From positions 291,464 to 355,463 of the forward strand of contig JAUJYN010000045.1 in the NCBI GenBank assembly GCA_030737835.1: a stretch of DNA of 64,000 bases, written 5' to 3'. Numbering within the stretch: position 1 is the stretch's first letter; every line of letters begins with the position of its first letter. The notes beneath the pieces are model-generated. The model saw only the letters and a program-made list of their open reading frames with translations. It searched no databases and was not told the DNA's origin. Below, piece by piece: positions 1 through 11,433 of this stretch. Source of the stretch: Acorus gramineus. Its lineage: Eukaryota > Streptophyta > Magnoliopsida > Acorales > Acoraceae. The position numbers and the translations under genes are program-made.

Positions 1-248
1 GCCTCCCACATCGAGTTCATGTCGGGGGACTGGACTTCCACGCCGCCATCGTTGTCGTCGTCGACGTCGAATTTCAGGCCTTCCAATGCGGAGAGGCCGG
101 AGAGGGTGGTGTCGGAGGTCGGGAGGATGTTGGACTCCGATACGGAGGCGGTCGGGGAGGTTGGCGTCGGCGGTGGGCATGAGGAGGAGGTCAGGGTGTC
201 TTGGGTGGCTCTGAGGCTGCCCATGCTTCCACAGAGGGAGTTTATCAT
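1..248 (-). CDS. N-terminal part of an unnamed protein, possibly a GRAS transcription factor; runs off the left edge
   Basis: The minus strand is open from an ATG at 248-246 to the window edge (82 codons). The first in-frame ATG was chosen because the open frame upstream of it holds no other ATG before a TGA. The protein begins MINSLCGSMGSLR. A Ser/Thr/Pro-rich stretch follows, then an acidic patch (FDVDDDND) and the motif SPDMNSMWEA. Disordered, Ser/Pro-rich and acidic N-termini of this sort are common in plant transcription factors. From memory the opening resembles GRAS proteins such as RAM1, but the diagnostic GRAS domain would lie outside the window, so the family is unproven. GC content is far higher than in the flanking spacer, which supports real coding sequence. 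Confidence 0.55.
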   Translation of the reverse strand, partial: MINSLCGSMGSLRATQDTLTSSSCPPPTPTSPTASVSESNILPTSDTTLSGLSALEGLKFDVDDDNDGGVEVQSPDMNSMWE

Positions 249-1274
249 GTCTTTGTGTTGGTAGGGGTGTTGGCTAAAGGGGAGGGAGCGGGGGAGTGTG
301 GATGTTTTGAGTGGAGACACTACAAGTGCATAGGTTTCTCAAAACTTAGTTCGCATCACACATGCATGGTTGACATTCCAAGGTTTGGAGATAAGAGAGA
401 GAGATATGATTAGATGCCATGATACTTTGCTTCTTTGATGATATAATAGTACGAAGCAGAGGCCGTGCTTCTTTTTTAATCTTTGTCATGGTTCGTTTGT
501 TTTTTTTGTTAATTTTCTTGAATCTAATTCTCCTCTACCTTAGGCCTCAGGGATTCAGATTATCTGCGTGTATTTGTTTTTGTTTTGATTAAATGATATG
601 ATTCTCATTTTATCAAATAAATGAGTTATCCGTGATGAATGAGTGCATTTATTTGTTTTAAAAATATAAAATAAATACAAAAACAAGATAGGATAACACA
701 AGATGATGGATCTGATGCTCTATTAAAGACTGATATGTAATTAAAAAAAATGCAAATGTCATGTCATTGGATATTGAATTTAACAATAGTCCCTCACTCC
801 CTCTTAATATTTTATATATACACATGGCTTGAGTTCCATTTTATAGGTCCATGTTATCAATTGTCACATTAACCATATTATAGCAAGGTATATCATTAAT
901 TATCCCAAATCTCTAGGACACTTTCACCTAATAATACAGTATGAACACCCGCGGTCACCTATATATATACTACATTTTAAATTTTGTATTACGACAGGTA
1001 TATATAACTCATTAACTCATTAATGTGATTTATTTTTAAAAAAATATAAATTTTTTTTGATGAAATATATAAGAGTTTAATATATTAATGAAATGCGTGC
1101 CATTCTTGTTAAAAATGGGTTCACTCTGTTAGCGCGCCTGCCATAAGAGCCGGAATGCCCAAGAAATAACGTGGAACTTTACATCATGCATGCATCCCCA
1201 TTTCGTTCATGCAGTCACGTTCACAAATGAAACCGCGGTTGCCGTCTAAGAAGAGAGAACAAAAATATAAAAAT

Positions 1275-1280
<6 letters not shown>
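249..1280. other. Upstream region of the left-edge gene; AT-rich spacer
   Basis: No coding sequence is supported here. The stretch next to the left gene is its presumed 5' UTR and promoter. A GA-rich run (about 394-405) is pyrimidine-rich on the gene strand, as is common in plant 5' UTRs. The rest is AT-rich with poly-T runs and no recognisable repeat. Confidence 0.4.
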
Positions 1281-1312
<32 letters not shown>

Positions 1313-1320
1313 TGTGTGTG
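1281..1320. repeat. (AG)15(TG)5 microsatellite
   Basis: Fifteen AG dinucleotides are followed directly by five TG dinucleotides. Short ORFs across it on both strands are by-products of the repeat. Confidence 0.95.
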
Positions 1321-1479
1321 GGATCCAAATCCAAGACGAACAGCTCCTTTGGCAAATCCAAAGAGCAGGCGGCGACACCGACGCTGCTACCGACGGCGTC
1401 GCCAATGACTGTCTGTCAGCATCATCAACCGAATCCAAACTTTTTCGATGAAGCCGGCCAAAAACCCAAATATAAAACG

Positions 1480-2240
1480 GGATTTTTATTTTTAAGTTCT
1501 CGTAAATTTTGTTATTTAGTGATCTATTCCTAAACTTTTAGATATTTTTTTTAAGTCTCTAACTTCAAACGCTATTTTTGATCAGAGGTCGAGCAGAGGA
1601 CCGGACTGCTTACCACTGAGGAATTATGGATAGCAGGAAGGGAACTGAAGAGGGTGCAACAAAACAGAAGAGAACAAGTGAACTCTCAAACAATTGTTCC
1701 GATGGCATGCAGCGTGTGGCGAACTCGAAATGAGATGATCTTTCAGGGTGCGAGTGCGTGCGAGTGCCTACTTGGAAAACATTTGGGACATGTTCAGGTT
1801 GCTCGTGAACGACTGGGATCATTACATTGCATAGGGTAACTCACACCCGCAGATTCAGGAAAAGCGGGGCACGGATTTGATGGAGGGCCGATGGCCTTGG
1901 TTTAGATACCTTTTCTAACTGGGCTATTGGCTCCCTTTGTTCCTGTTTGTGTTTGTTTTGATTTTTCTTTTTATTTCCCCCTTCCATCCCCCCCACTATC
2001 CCCCTTCAGAGTTTGTAATTCGGTTATAAAAAATGAATCAAGTAGTAAATATCTATCTTTTCTTCAAAAAAAAAACTTCAAACGTTATTTTATTATTAGT
2101 TTCTTCACCAATGCCAGTTTGTTTGAGCTGACGGATAGTTGAAATTCATAAACTATCATTTAAAATTTTTATTTTAAGCACTTATAAACCATGTTATATA
2201 GTGATTGATTCATATCTTCTTCATATTGCATTTAAATATA
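1480..2240. mobile_element. Possible fold-back MITE split by a LINE insertion
   Basis: The sequence left of the LINE fragment (a 'tttttaagttctcgtaaa...tttagtgatc' type end) resembles the arms of the fold-back element at 34728-35003. The right side carries a related inverted sequence around 2150-2210. The LINE tail at 1579-2073 sits inside it. Boundaries are approximate. Confidence 0.3.
1579..2073 (+). mobile_element. 5'-truncated LINE tail with poly-A and 18-bp target site duplication
   Basis: The segment ends in a poly-A run at 2066-2075. It is flanked by an 18-bp duplication, aacttcaaacgctatttt at 1561-1578 and the same with one change at 2074-2091. Inside, a frame reads MACSVWRTRNEMIFQGAS. 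This matches the linker just before the RNase H domain of plant L1-type LINEs (CWxIWKxRNEixFxG). The rest is 3' UTR. The reverse transcriptase is absent, so this is a short dead copy made by truncated target-primed reverse transcription. Confidence 0.85.
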
Positions 2241-3012
2241 AATAAATAAGTAAATAAAAACTAAAATAATAGTAGCGTAAATGTAAAATAAATAAATAAA
2301 TAATATAAATGTGTTAGATTCTCATAAAATCACTAAATCTCTAATTAAATAAAAGTTTAGAACAATGCACTGCATATAATTTTTTTAATAACATTTAAAT
2401 TTTTAAATTTTAAATCAAAATTACATAACATAACAAATTTTAAGTAGACTTAAAAATAAAAATCTTATATAAAAAACCTCCTATGTGTGGAGCCGTCTAG
2501 GGTTCAGTACAAGATCTGCAACACGACAAAAAAAAGTCTCCCCACTGAGAGATAAAGCCTTCGTTTTCCACTTCAAACGCATCATGATACAAACATTCAT
2601 TTAAAAGTTTGAAACTGATAATAGGTAATGTGGATTTAGACTTTCCAATCATTTGATGCTTTATAGATTTCAATTTATATATGCTACTCATGTTCTTGTT
2701 TTTAGAAGCTATTGATGCATGTCACTCATCAATAATAGGTATCAAATGTTAGTTACGATCATGGTCGGCCCATATGGTCGCCTTAGTGGCCCACTAATCG
2801 AGGCTGGGCCCACCCAAATTGCATAGGTATATAGTGAAGATATCAAAATTAATTAAATATTGCATTCACAAAACATGTGAATACAAAAAGTAAAGGGGAT
2901 GATAGATTGTACGAATGAAGTGTCTTTTAGAAACTTGAATTATAGTAAATTTATTACATATTAATTATTTATTAAATTTCAACTTATGAAAAGGTTTTTA
3001 ACATATAGGATT
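2241..3012. other. AT-rich spacer, no gene seen
   Basis: Only short chance ORFs and A/T runs are visible; no terminal repeats or domains were recognised. Confidence 0.5.
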
Positions 3013-3567
3013 TAAGCCATCTCCACCAAAAGCCAAGAGAAATCTGGTTATGTAGAAGGAAACAATTCAAAGGACAAAAGAGTGCCAAATATGTATTCCG
3101 TCCAAATTTGGAAATGTGATGTCACATAAAGAACTTTTCTTTACATGCTAGATGACAATACTTTTCAAGAAGAAACGCTTGTGAGACTTTTTCATATAAC
3201 TATATATCAATTGAAATGTGGATACTTCCATAAAAAAAATGATTATTTATCATCTATATGATGCTTTCTCATTGGCACCTCAACGAGATATTGTGTGTCT
3301 GTGGCAATTGAGCTCATGTAGTGTGTCATTGTTGGGAGCTAGGGGTCAGGGCCTCAGGGGTGTATCATTTTTGAGAGGTTTGATTGTCCTTTTTTTTATG
3401 GGTTGAAATCAGTTTGTGTCAAAAATTAAATAGACTTTTGGCTCATTAATAATTTTTTCTTGTCTTTTAAAATGAGTGGTGAAAGGAGGTTTTTAGAGTT
3501 GAGTTTTAAAAGTTTTGACTCTCTATAAAAAAAAATATGGTGTAGGGAGGCTTTTAGAGATGCTCTT
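3013..3567. mobile_element. Non-autonomous TIR element (MITE), about 555 bp
   Basis: The left end reads taagccatctccaccaaaag. The right end, on the other strand, reads taagagcatctctaaaagcc. These are imperfect inverted ends of the common plant 'GAGCATCTCC' MITE type. No coding capacity is seen. A short TAA/TTA target duplication is possible but is not distinct from the ends. Confidence 0.5.
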
Positions 3568-3718
3568 ATAAATTGAAGCACTTAAACAAATTGAATTGTC
3601 AAAACCTTCGCAACACTTGCACTTTTTTGTAAAAACCGTTGTAGGATGTTATGTTGACAAAGAAGATATAAAAAAAATCTTGAAATATATATACTAAAAT
3701 GTTCTATTTTGGGTAGGG

Positions 3719-3955
3719 TTGTTACACTCATTTTTTTACAGTCTCAAATGCATTTCTATATACCTTGTCAATCCCCTCTACTCATTGTATCAAAGTATAC
3801 AACTCGTTAATTTTTTTTCACATTTTCTATAAATAGTATCATTTAATTAATTAGAGTATATACTAGACAGTGCACAACTCATTATATGACTTTTAGAAAA
3901 ATGAAAACATGTGTGATCTATGTTTTAGACTATAAAATAGACTAAGTGTAACATT
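3719..3955. mobile_element. MITE of the 'GTTACACTNAGTC' family, copy A
   Basis: The left end is gttacactcatttttttacag. The right end on the opposite strand is gttacacttagtctatttta. Related copies occur at 3967-4590, 10843-11095 and in the cluster 53690-54775. It is noncoding. Confidence 0.6.
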
Positions 3956-3966
3956 TTCATTTGGGT

Positions 3967-4590
3967 GCTGTTACATTCAGTCATTTTTCCAGTCCCAAAT
4001 GCAGTCCCATATATATGGTTAGACATTCAGTGAAGTATATGCCGAATAGACACGGCATAATATATCTTGTTAAATTTTCTTACACTTAATTAAAAATGGG
4101 TTAATTTAATTCGAAGTGGGGCAATATATATTTTTTATTAAAGCATATACATCATTAGACGATATTTACTATTTTTTTAAAATAATAATATGTGTGATCT
4201 ACGTTTTAGATTGTAAAAATGACTAAGGCCCCGTTTGGTTGCGCGTTTGGACGCGCTTTTGTTTTTTGAAAAGCTAAAAAGTTAAAATCGTGCAGCCAAA
4301 CGGGGCAGCTTTTTACAGAATCAGAAGCTGGATTCCTTTTAATTTTTCCCTTGAAATCTGTGTTTTAAAAAGCTCAGAAACAATGCTTTTTGGTCGGAAT
4401 CGATTTTTTTAATTGAAAAGCAACTTTCTCTACCAAACATTAAACTCCTTTCAAATATTGATTCCTGAATTAAAAAAAAAAAACATCCTAAAAAAGTCAA
4501 GGTCTAAAATCATCTTAAAAAACAGCTTTATTCCAAAAGCTACTTTTCAATATGTGTTTTCAAACAGACTGTAACATTTTCCTTTTCGTT
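3967..4590. mobile_element. MITE of the same family, copy B, interrupted by another element
   Basis: The left end is gttacattcagtcatttttc. The right terminal sequence 'gactaag...gtaacatttt' is split at 4226-4573 by an unrelated element. By comparison with copy A, 'gactaag' and 'gtaacatttt' were once adjacent. Confidence 0.55.
4226..4573. mobile_element. hAT-like MITE with GGCCCCGTTTGG end, nested in copy B
   Basis: It begins ggccccgtttggttgcgcg, a typical plant hAT-type terminal sequence. It ends near 'gttttcaaacagact'. It has no coding capacity and carries internal copies of 'ccaaacgggg' and 'accaaac'. A clean 8-bp duplication was not resolved. Confidence 0.5.
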
Positions 4591-4599
4591 TTGGTAGGG

Positions 4600-5786
4600 A
4601 TGATGAAGGCCCACCCAATGATCCAACGGGCCTTAATGCCGATGTAGTTTTAAGGGCTCACACAATAGAAAGCTGAAAACGGGCCCGGAAAGCCAGGCCT
4701 GGGCTAATTTGTGGCCGAGTTCTGGGCTAAGATTAAGGGCATTGTTGGACGCAGTTCTGGGCTAATTTCACTAACAAGATATGTTTTGTTAGATAAAATA
4801 CACAATTTTAATTTTACATGTAACAGAATATATATAATTATTAGGGTATATACTTCAAGTTTTTTAGTGAAAGTAAATGTAAAATTATACTATTTCAAAT
4901 ACGGTGTGATACAATCATTCTTGCACTGCCTTTGCAACCCCACACGTAATGATTTTTTTGAAAAAATATATGGATTGGGGGGATACAAAGGACGTTGCAA
5001 AAGCTTTAGTTTGGCGTCGGGATAAGATTTTGAGGATCAAATAACCACATTTGAAGGGATGAAATATTCTATCAATTCATCCTTATTTATATTGTTAAAA
5101 TCAAAACAAAAAGAGGAAATAAATGTTACTCTACCTTTTAGGTGGAATAAGAAATCCTTCATTTTAAATCATGATACGTGTCCATGCTTTCTTCCAGTTA
5201 TCTTCATAACACACATGATAAGTTATTCTCCTCCCATTTATCTCAACATTTATTCATCCTCTGTCCAATCTAGTCCTTCAAAGAAAATCAAGGCATGTGA
5301 GAATTGCTGACAAGATTATCCCAAACCATTTAATATTTGCACTAACACAATGCAGTAGTGGAAGACAAATGTGAATTTCCCAGGTTTTTGTCCCAAGAAA
5401 AGCTGGAGGCAGCAACTATTATTAGAGCCCTCTCATATACTCTTGAATCTACCTCTTTTTTTGTCTCTAATTAAATCAGCAGCCCAACCCGTGAGTCTAT
5501 CAATCCACAGCTATACAACAAATATTCTTCTTTTGAAAAGAAAAAAAAACACCTCACAATCACCTCCAACACATGCATCCAAAGCTAACTCTTCACATGC
5601 CGTTGTTTTTTTATGCGATGCTGTTCTTAATTCGAATGGTGAGACTAGATAGACCTCTACATCCCTCTCACACACTCTATCACGGATTTAACAACTTCTA
5701 TTTAAAAAAAAAATATACCCACCATTTCAAGATCTCCTCAAAGAAGAGCAACCTCTTTCAGAAGCTTCTCTGCTTCTGCAACTTCA
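4600..5786. other. Spacer and presumed promoter of the Ole e 1-like gene
   Basis: No gene is supported. A degenerate piece of the MITE family above may lie near 4905-5000 ('tgatacaatcattcttgcac', 'ggttgc' type ends). A weak TATA-like 'ctatttaaaa' lies at about 5697, 90 bp before the ATG of the downstream gene. A pyrimidine-rich leader follows. Confidence 0.4.
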
Positions 5787-6787
5787 ATGTCTTCCAGGAA
5801 TCTATGCATCCTCTTTGTTCTTCTTTCAGCATTGTTTGTTGGCTCACTCTCTGTTGAAACCAATCACAGACCTATCTCCAACATCACTGTAATAGGCACT
5901 GTGTACTGTGACACCTGCTCCAACAACAGCTTCTCCAATCACAGCTACTTCTTGCAGGGTAAGTTAAAAAAACCAACAAAAACTACTACCCAGTTCAAGT
6001 TATGTTTTCAAAGTACTGAAATTTTGCTTCTTTCGATCCCTGATCAGGTGTGGAAGTGGGAGTGAATTGCAGGTTCAGAAATCCAAAGTCAAGGAGAAAA
6101 ATTTCCTTCACAGTCAGGAGAACCACAGATAAATATGGAGCTTACAACCTTCAAATCCCGGCACCTCATCGTTTCAGATGCAGAGAAGGCCATGAAACCA
6201 AACCCATATGTCGCGCGAGATTGCTCAGGAACCCTTCTTCGCTGTGCAACCTCCCCGGTGTGAGAATCTCGTCCGAACACCTCGCCATCAGAGTTAAAAA
6301 ACCTGCTCTCTGCATCTACAACTTGAACGCGTTGAGCTACAGACCATCAAAGAAGATCAAGAATTGTGGAGGAAGTCGTCCGAAAGAGGCAGTCTCAAGG
6401 AATTTGAATTCCTCGAAGTTCTTCTGGCCTCCATTCATATTCCCATTTCCTTTTCCGTTTCCTTTCCCGTCTCCACCGTCCTTTCCATTTCCATTTCCAT
6501 TCCCATGTCCACCAACACTGCCATTTCCATTCCCATTCCCATTCCCATCTCCACCACCGACACTTCTTCCTCCCTTCCCACCTTTCCCTTTCCCTCTTCC
6601 ACCATTCCCTCCGATCTTCTCACCACCATCGTCTCCTCCGCCGTCTTTCCCTTTCCCACTCCCACCATTTCCTCCTCTCTTCACACCATCACCACCACCT
6701 CCATCACCTCCTCCCCCATCTTTCCCTTTTCCATTCCCTCCATTTCCACCCCTGTTTCCACCATCTCCTCCTCCTCATCCTGTATGA
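5787..6787 (+). CDS. Pollen Ole e 1 / extensin family protein with Phe-Pro-rich C-terminal tail
   Basis: There are two exons, 5787-5958 and 6048-6787, joined by a GT-AG intron in phase 1, giving 303 aa. Residues 1 to about 23 are a signal peptide (LCILFVLLSALFVGSLS), so the product is secreted. Residues about 32-165 form an Ole e 1-like domain. Visible marks are ITVIGTVYCDTC, a further Cys after the splice (GVNCRF), TDKYGAYNL, paired Cys in HRFRCREG and KPICRARL, SLCNLPG, and a closing ..KIKNC. From about residue 184 to the end the protein is a low-complexity FPFPFPSPP/PPFPP tract. Proteins with this layout are structural cell wall proteins. The exact role is not shown by sequence. The gene converges on the GSA aminotransferase gene. 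An AATAAA at about 6931 could serve polyadenylation. Confidence 0.88.
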
Positions 6788-7344
6788 GCATTACACTCTC
6801 TAAGAAACTCCAATGTCATGCAAGTTCTTCACCTGCTCAACCATAACAATATATATGTAATTTTTTTCGTATTTTTTGTTCTATAGTTTTTTAATATTTT
6901 GCCCACAAGATGCTCTATATCGGAAGTGTTAATAAAAATGATACGAATATTCTTCACCCTAAATAGATTCCATTAATTTTCAGTATCTGCCATGTCTATG
7001 GAATTTATATACACTTGACTTTCATTGATGTGCATTGATGAGGTATCCTAAGATATAGATTATTCTCATAATGAAATGAAAATCTCAGGTTTCAAAACAC
7101 ACCAAGAAAAAAATTACAATGCATAACGGAAAAGGAAAACAGCAAGAAATTATTGCACTTTGCAACTTCAAAAGCATAAATAAATAAATAAATCATGCAC
7201 TGATGCTCATAACTACATCGATACAATTTTATTGAAACAACATACAACATAATTCACGCTCATTGTAATAACTCATACATAGAATCACAACTAATTACCA
7301 AAACAGGAAAAGAAGAATAGCAAAACTAAACAGAGTTCGAGTGC
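6788..7344. other. Convergent 3' UTRs of the Ole e 1-like and GSA aminotransferase genes
   Basis: About 560 bp separate the two stop codons. A plus-strand AATAAA lies at about 6931 and a minus-strand AATAAA at 7233-7228, consistent with tail-to-tail polyadenylation of the two genes. Confidence 0.55.
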
Positions 7345-10300
7345 CTAAATTTGTCGGAAAACCTTCTCTGCAGCCTCCACCGTCCGCTGAATGTCTTCAG
7401 AAGTGTGTGCTAAGCTGGTGAAGCCTGCCTCGAACTGCGACGGTGCCAAATACACCCCCTCCTCTAACATTCCCCTATGGAATCTCCCAAATTTTGCAGT
7501 GTCACTCTTCTTAGCATCCTCAAAATTGTAAACTGGTCCTCCTGTGAAGAAGAAACCAAACATTCCGCGAATGTATCCTCCTGAAACCTCATGCCCAGCC
7601 CTCTTTCCAGCTTCTAAAATCCCATTAACAAGTTCACCGGTGACCTTATCCAAGTACTCATAACAGCCTGGCTCCTTCAGCCGCCTGAGAGTGTGAATGC
7701 CAGCGGTCATTGCCAATGGGTTTCCACTCAAGGTACCCGCTTGGTACATAGGCCCTGCTGGAGCCACCATCTCCATAATTTCTCTCCTTCCACCATAAGC
7801 TCCAACGGGAAGTCCTCCTCCAATGATTTTCCCAAGCGTTGACAGATCAGGAGTTATGCCAAAGTATTCTTGAGCCCCACCATAAGCTAGACGGAATCCG
7901 GTCATTACTTCATCAAATATAAGGAGCGTGCCTTCTTGTTTTGTGATCTCACGAAGGGCATTGAGGAATTCAAGCTTTGGAGTGATGAAGCCTGCATTTC
8001 CAACAACGGGCTCAAGGATCACTGCAGCAATCTCACCCTTGTGGGTATCAAACAGCTTCTCAATTGTCGCGATGTCGTTGTAGGGAGAAGTTAGTGTATC
8101 GGCAGTAGAAGCTTTGGGTACGCCAGGGGAGTCAGGGAGGCCAAGGGTCGCGACCCCACTGCCTGCCTTGACAAGGAAGGGATCTGCATGGCCATGGTAA
8201 CAACCCTCAAATTTGATGATTTTTTGATGCCCAGTGAAGGCTCGTGCAAGACGGAGCACACCCATGCAGGCTTCAGTACCCGAGTTGACAAACCGAACCA
8301 TCTCAATGCTTGGAACAGCAGAAATCACCATCTCAGCTAGCACATTCTCCGAATAGCATGGTGCACCAAAGCTTGTACCTTTCTTTAGGGTCTCAACCAA
8401 AGCTGCATTCACCTGCACATATTGCATGGCATAATGTTTATCATTATGCAAATATGTAACATTGAATACTGATGTTATCTTTGAAATGAGATGGTGACCA
8501 CACACAGTCACACATGCTATGGTTACAGTGTTAACCAACATATAATGCTTTGTCTGCAAAGTTCTCACCTATTAAAGACTGTCATTCTATGCAAAGTAGG
8601 ACTTTATGATTCTTAATTTCTTATTATTGATGGCTATAATCCAGCAGCCAGCCAAACACTTTCAAGGGTGGACCCTTTCTTTCGAGACTGTTTGTCAGTG
8701 GCATGAGATACATGAGTATTTCTAAAACCTTCCTTAACTCCTGGTGCTATTTTAATCTTCCAGATGATATGATTGCTATTTCTTCAGTTCCAGGACTTAA
8801 ATGTGAAACAGATGCACTCCAATTTTCTTGTGTATTCTTTATCTCCAGATTTCCGTAGGAGTCAACTTTAATTTCTAGAAACTGACCAGGAAGATTTACA
8901 ACAAATCACACAGCTGACTTCTAATATTGAGTTACCAAAGTCACCAAGAGAATATAATTTTTTTTCCTTTTCTTGCAAAGAGTTGAATTACTGTTTGTTA
9001 CTTTGAAGTCAACAATATTGTTTAAGTTGCAATATCAGAGTAACATCTACCTGGCAAATTGATTAAAAGGCAATATATATAATTTATAATATAATCAAAG
9101 CATATCATTAGTAGTATGTGCACAATTTTCATCAAATGCTATTCAATCATATAAGAGTGAGATAAGTTAACACAGAGTACTGCTAGACGGAAGAGAAAAG
9201 GAATCACCGTATCATCTGCATGTCCGATGATTGCGGGGCCCCATGATCCAACATAATCGATGTATTCATTACCATCTACATCCCATGCGTGTGAACCCTT
9301 CACAGAATCAAACACAATGGGCTGTCCACCAACTGATTTGAAGGCCCTAACAGGTGAATTAACACCTCCAGGCATCAGATCCTGAATGCATAAAGGGGAA
9401 ATCAATCTCAATAAACAACACAGGAAAAAAAAAGTCATTTTTTGCTTTCTAGGGAAAATACAGTCAACTTACTCAGAAGCAAATGCAATGACTGTAAAAA
9501 GCAAAAAGCTACCATGATGAATCACAAGTCAAATACACTTCAGATAAGATATGATAAATACCAATAACTGTCTAACAGTTAAAATTTATCTTTTTTTTTT
9601 TCTGGATTTTGCTTCTGAAGATCAATAGCCAGATTAAATAGAATGCATTGAGTCCATTGAATGGAAGATTGTGTTCAGAGAATAAGAAGGTCGCAGACGA
9701 AGTCCATGATGCAGTTTTGACATCAACTTAACTAATCAATCCCTTAATTGTCAAAGTTAACTTAAACAAGTTGGGGCCATCAGCCATGTCATGGATCCAG
9801 TTCCACCATTAACAATCAAATGGAAGTTTTTGTAGTTTCTGACTAATTGTAAGTTTCCACCAACATCCAATGCAGAATAAAAGGCCTCCTTTGAATGTCA
9901 ACCTATCTGCTGCTCTTCTTGAAAGTTATAACATTAAGCACAAGCCTCATGTGCATCAAACCATACTATCACTGGTCCTATTCAACAACTAACCAAAATT
10001 TTGAATTTCACATCCCTTATCTTCTGCACATTTTCCCATATAAACTAAAAAAGAATATCTAATTTCTCTCATGCAATTTAAACTTCCAATTTAACACATT
10101 CAGCTCAAATTCCTTCAAATTCACATCAAAACCCAAGAAATCTTAAGAAAGTCAACTGACCCATTTCAAAGAAGAGCAGAACAAACCATCCCAACCCAAC
10201 AAAAAGCTTACTTGACATGGTTATATATGTAAATAAAGAAATATCGGAGAGAGATTGAGAAACCTTCGCAGCCTTGAAGATCTCCTCGGATTTCTGGAGG

Positions 10301-10437
10301 GTGAAGTTCTTCTTCTCCACCGAGACCGCCATCTTTGGACCTCCTCCGGCGGAGAAGCCTCGACGTATCGATCGAGAAGACTTTGAAGGGGCACAGAGAG
10401 AGACATTCGAACTCCACGAGAGACCAACACCCGACAT
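7345..10437 (-). CDS. GSA: Glutamate-1-semialdehyde 2,1-aminomutase, chloroplast
   Basis: Three minus-strand exons, 10437-10264, 9381-9208 and 8412-7345, join in phase 0 at GT-AG sites to give 471 aa, the usual length for plant GSA-AT. The enzyme converts glutamate-1-semialdehyde to 5-aminolevulinate in plastids, the step that commits carbon to chlorophyll and heme. Residues 1 to about 36 are Ser/Arg-rich, as in a transit peptide. The body starts at [20 protein letters not shown]. Family marks are [35 protein letters not shown], the cofactor Asp in [10 protein letters not shown], and the pyridoxal-phosphate lysine in [17 protein letters not shown] (about Lys311). The start at 10437 gives a normal transit peptide. 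The longer overlapping ORF from 10556 is in another frame. Confidence 0.97.
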
Positions 10438-10440
10438 GAC

Positions 10441-10455
10441 TCTCTCTCTCTCTCT
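10441..10455. repeat. CT repeat just upstream of the GSA start codon
   Basis: A (TC)n tract lies about 4 bp before the start codon (GA-rich on the coding strand). It is probably in the 5' UTR, where GA/CT repeats are common in plants. Confidence 0.7.
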
Positions 10456-10842
10456 GTATATGAGAAGATAAAAAGAGGTTTTGTTATGTTATCTTTATTG
10501 AGAAACCATGTCCGGGAAGGGATGACGATGATGAGATACTTCTCTTTTTGTTTCACTCGCGCTTGTCAAAGCGTTCTCATCCGCACGATTTGACTATCTG
10601 TTTTTACAAGGACTCGGGTCAACGTTTTCTTATACTCACCTCCATTAACGTATACTACAGGTAAAGATGGGCCGGGGTTGTGGGTCTTTCGTGTCTAACC
10701 GAGTGGCCCGTGGGCTTCTATGATTTCTACATGGGCTGGGTCGGGCTCCGAACAGGACGGGTCTTCAGACGGGCCTGGGTTAACTTAGTCCATAGTGCAC
10801 TCATCGTCACCATTTTTCCAATGGAAAATGTTAGGAGCCAGG
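10456..10842. other. GSA upstream region
   Basis: This is the presumed promoter of the GSA aminotransferase gene. The stretch 10660-10790 is GC-richer (gggccgggg, gggcctggg), but no ORF or terminal repeat is seen. Confidence 0.35.
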
Positions 10843-11095
10843 CGCTGTTACACTGAGTTCTTTTTAAACGCAATATTGTGAGTAGTCCCATGGACAATCA
10901 TATATACCTCGTTAGTCTTCTAGTAATGCATATATCTTGATAATTTTTTTTCATCTGTTAAAATTGAGTTTATTCAATTCAAAATAGAACGATTTACTTT
11001 TCATCAAATGATACATCTCATTAGACGATATTTACCATTTTAAAAAATTAAAACATGTGGAGATTATCCACATGACTGTCCCTAACATTTTTCTT
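10843..11095. mobile_element. MITE of the 'GTTACACT' family, copy C
   Basis: Left end gctgttacactgagttcttt and right end 'catgactgtccctaacattttt' match the ends of copies A and B. The internal 'cattagacgatatttac' is shared with copy B. It is noncoding. Confidence 0.55.
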
Positions 11096-11351
11096 TTGAA
11101 AGTATATTCTGAATGAACTGGGTATAGAAACTCCCTTTTTTCAACACACTTACAATTTGTTTTGAGGGAGAATAATGTTACATTTTAAATTAATGATCTT
11201 GTAATTTATACTTATTTTTTTGGTGTGTGATGACCAAAGGTTTAAATTAACTAACATGGAATGGGTATACCACACGGATATTATTATTTCGATGAAAAAC
11301 ACTAACAAAAAATGTAATATTTTGAAACATCACATAACATGGAATGCATAA

Positions 11352-11433
11352 GGGAAAAATTGATATAACTCCCTGTAAACTTTGTTAAATTGGTTTTAGT
11401 CCCTACAAAATCGTTTAATCATCACAAGTCCCT
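11352..11433. repeat. Left terminal inverted repeat of the MULE
   Basis: It pairs with 17403-17484 over about 82 bp with roughly eight to ten differences, most of them transitions. Preceded by the 9-bp duplication at 11343-11351. Confidence 0.92.

Noticed and set aside
6337-6684. Gly-rich ORFs on the minus strand
   Set aside because: They are the antisense of the Phe-Pro-rich tail of the spliced Ole e 1-type gene.
7345-8568. A 407-codon ORF starting MRTLQTKHY as the GSA aminotransferase start
   Set aside because: The first 52 codons read through intron 2. A clean acceptor lies at 8413/8412 and the true N-terminus is in two upstream exons.
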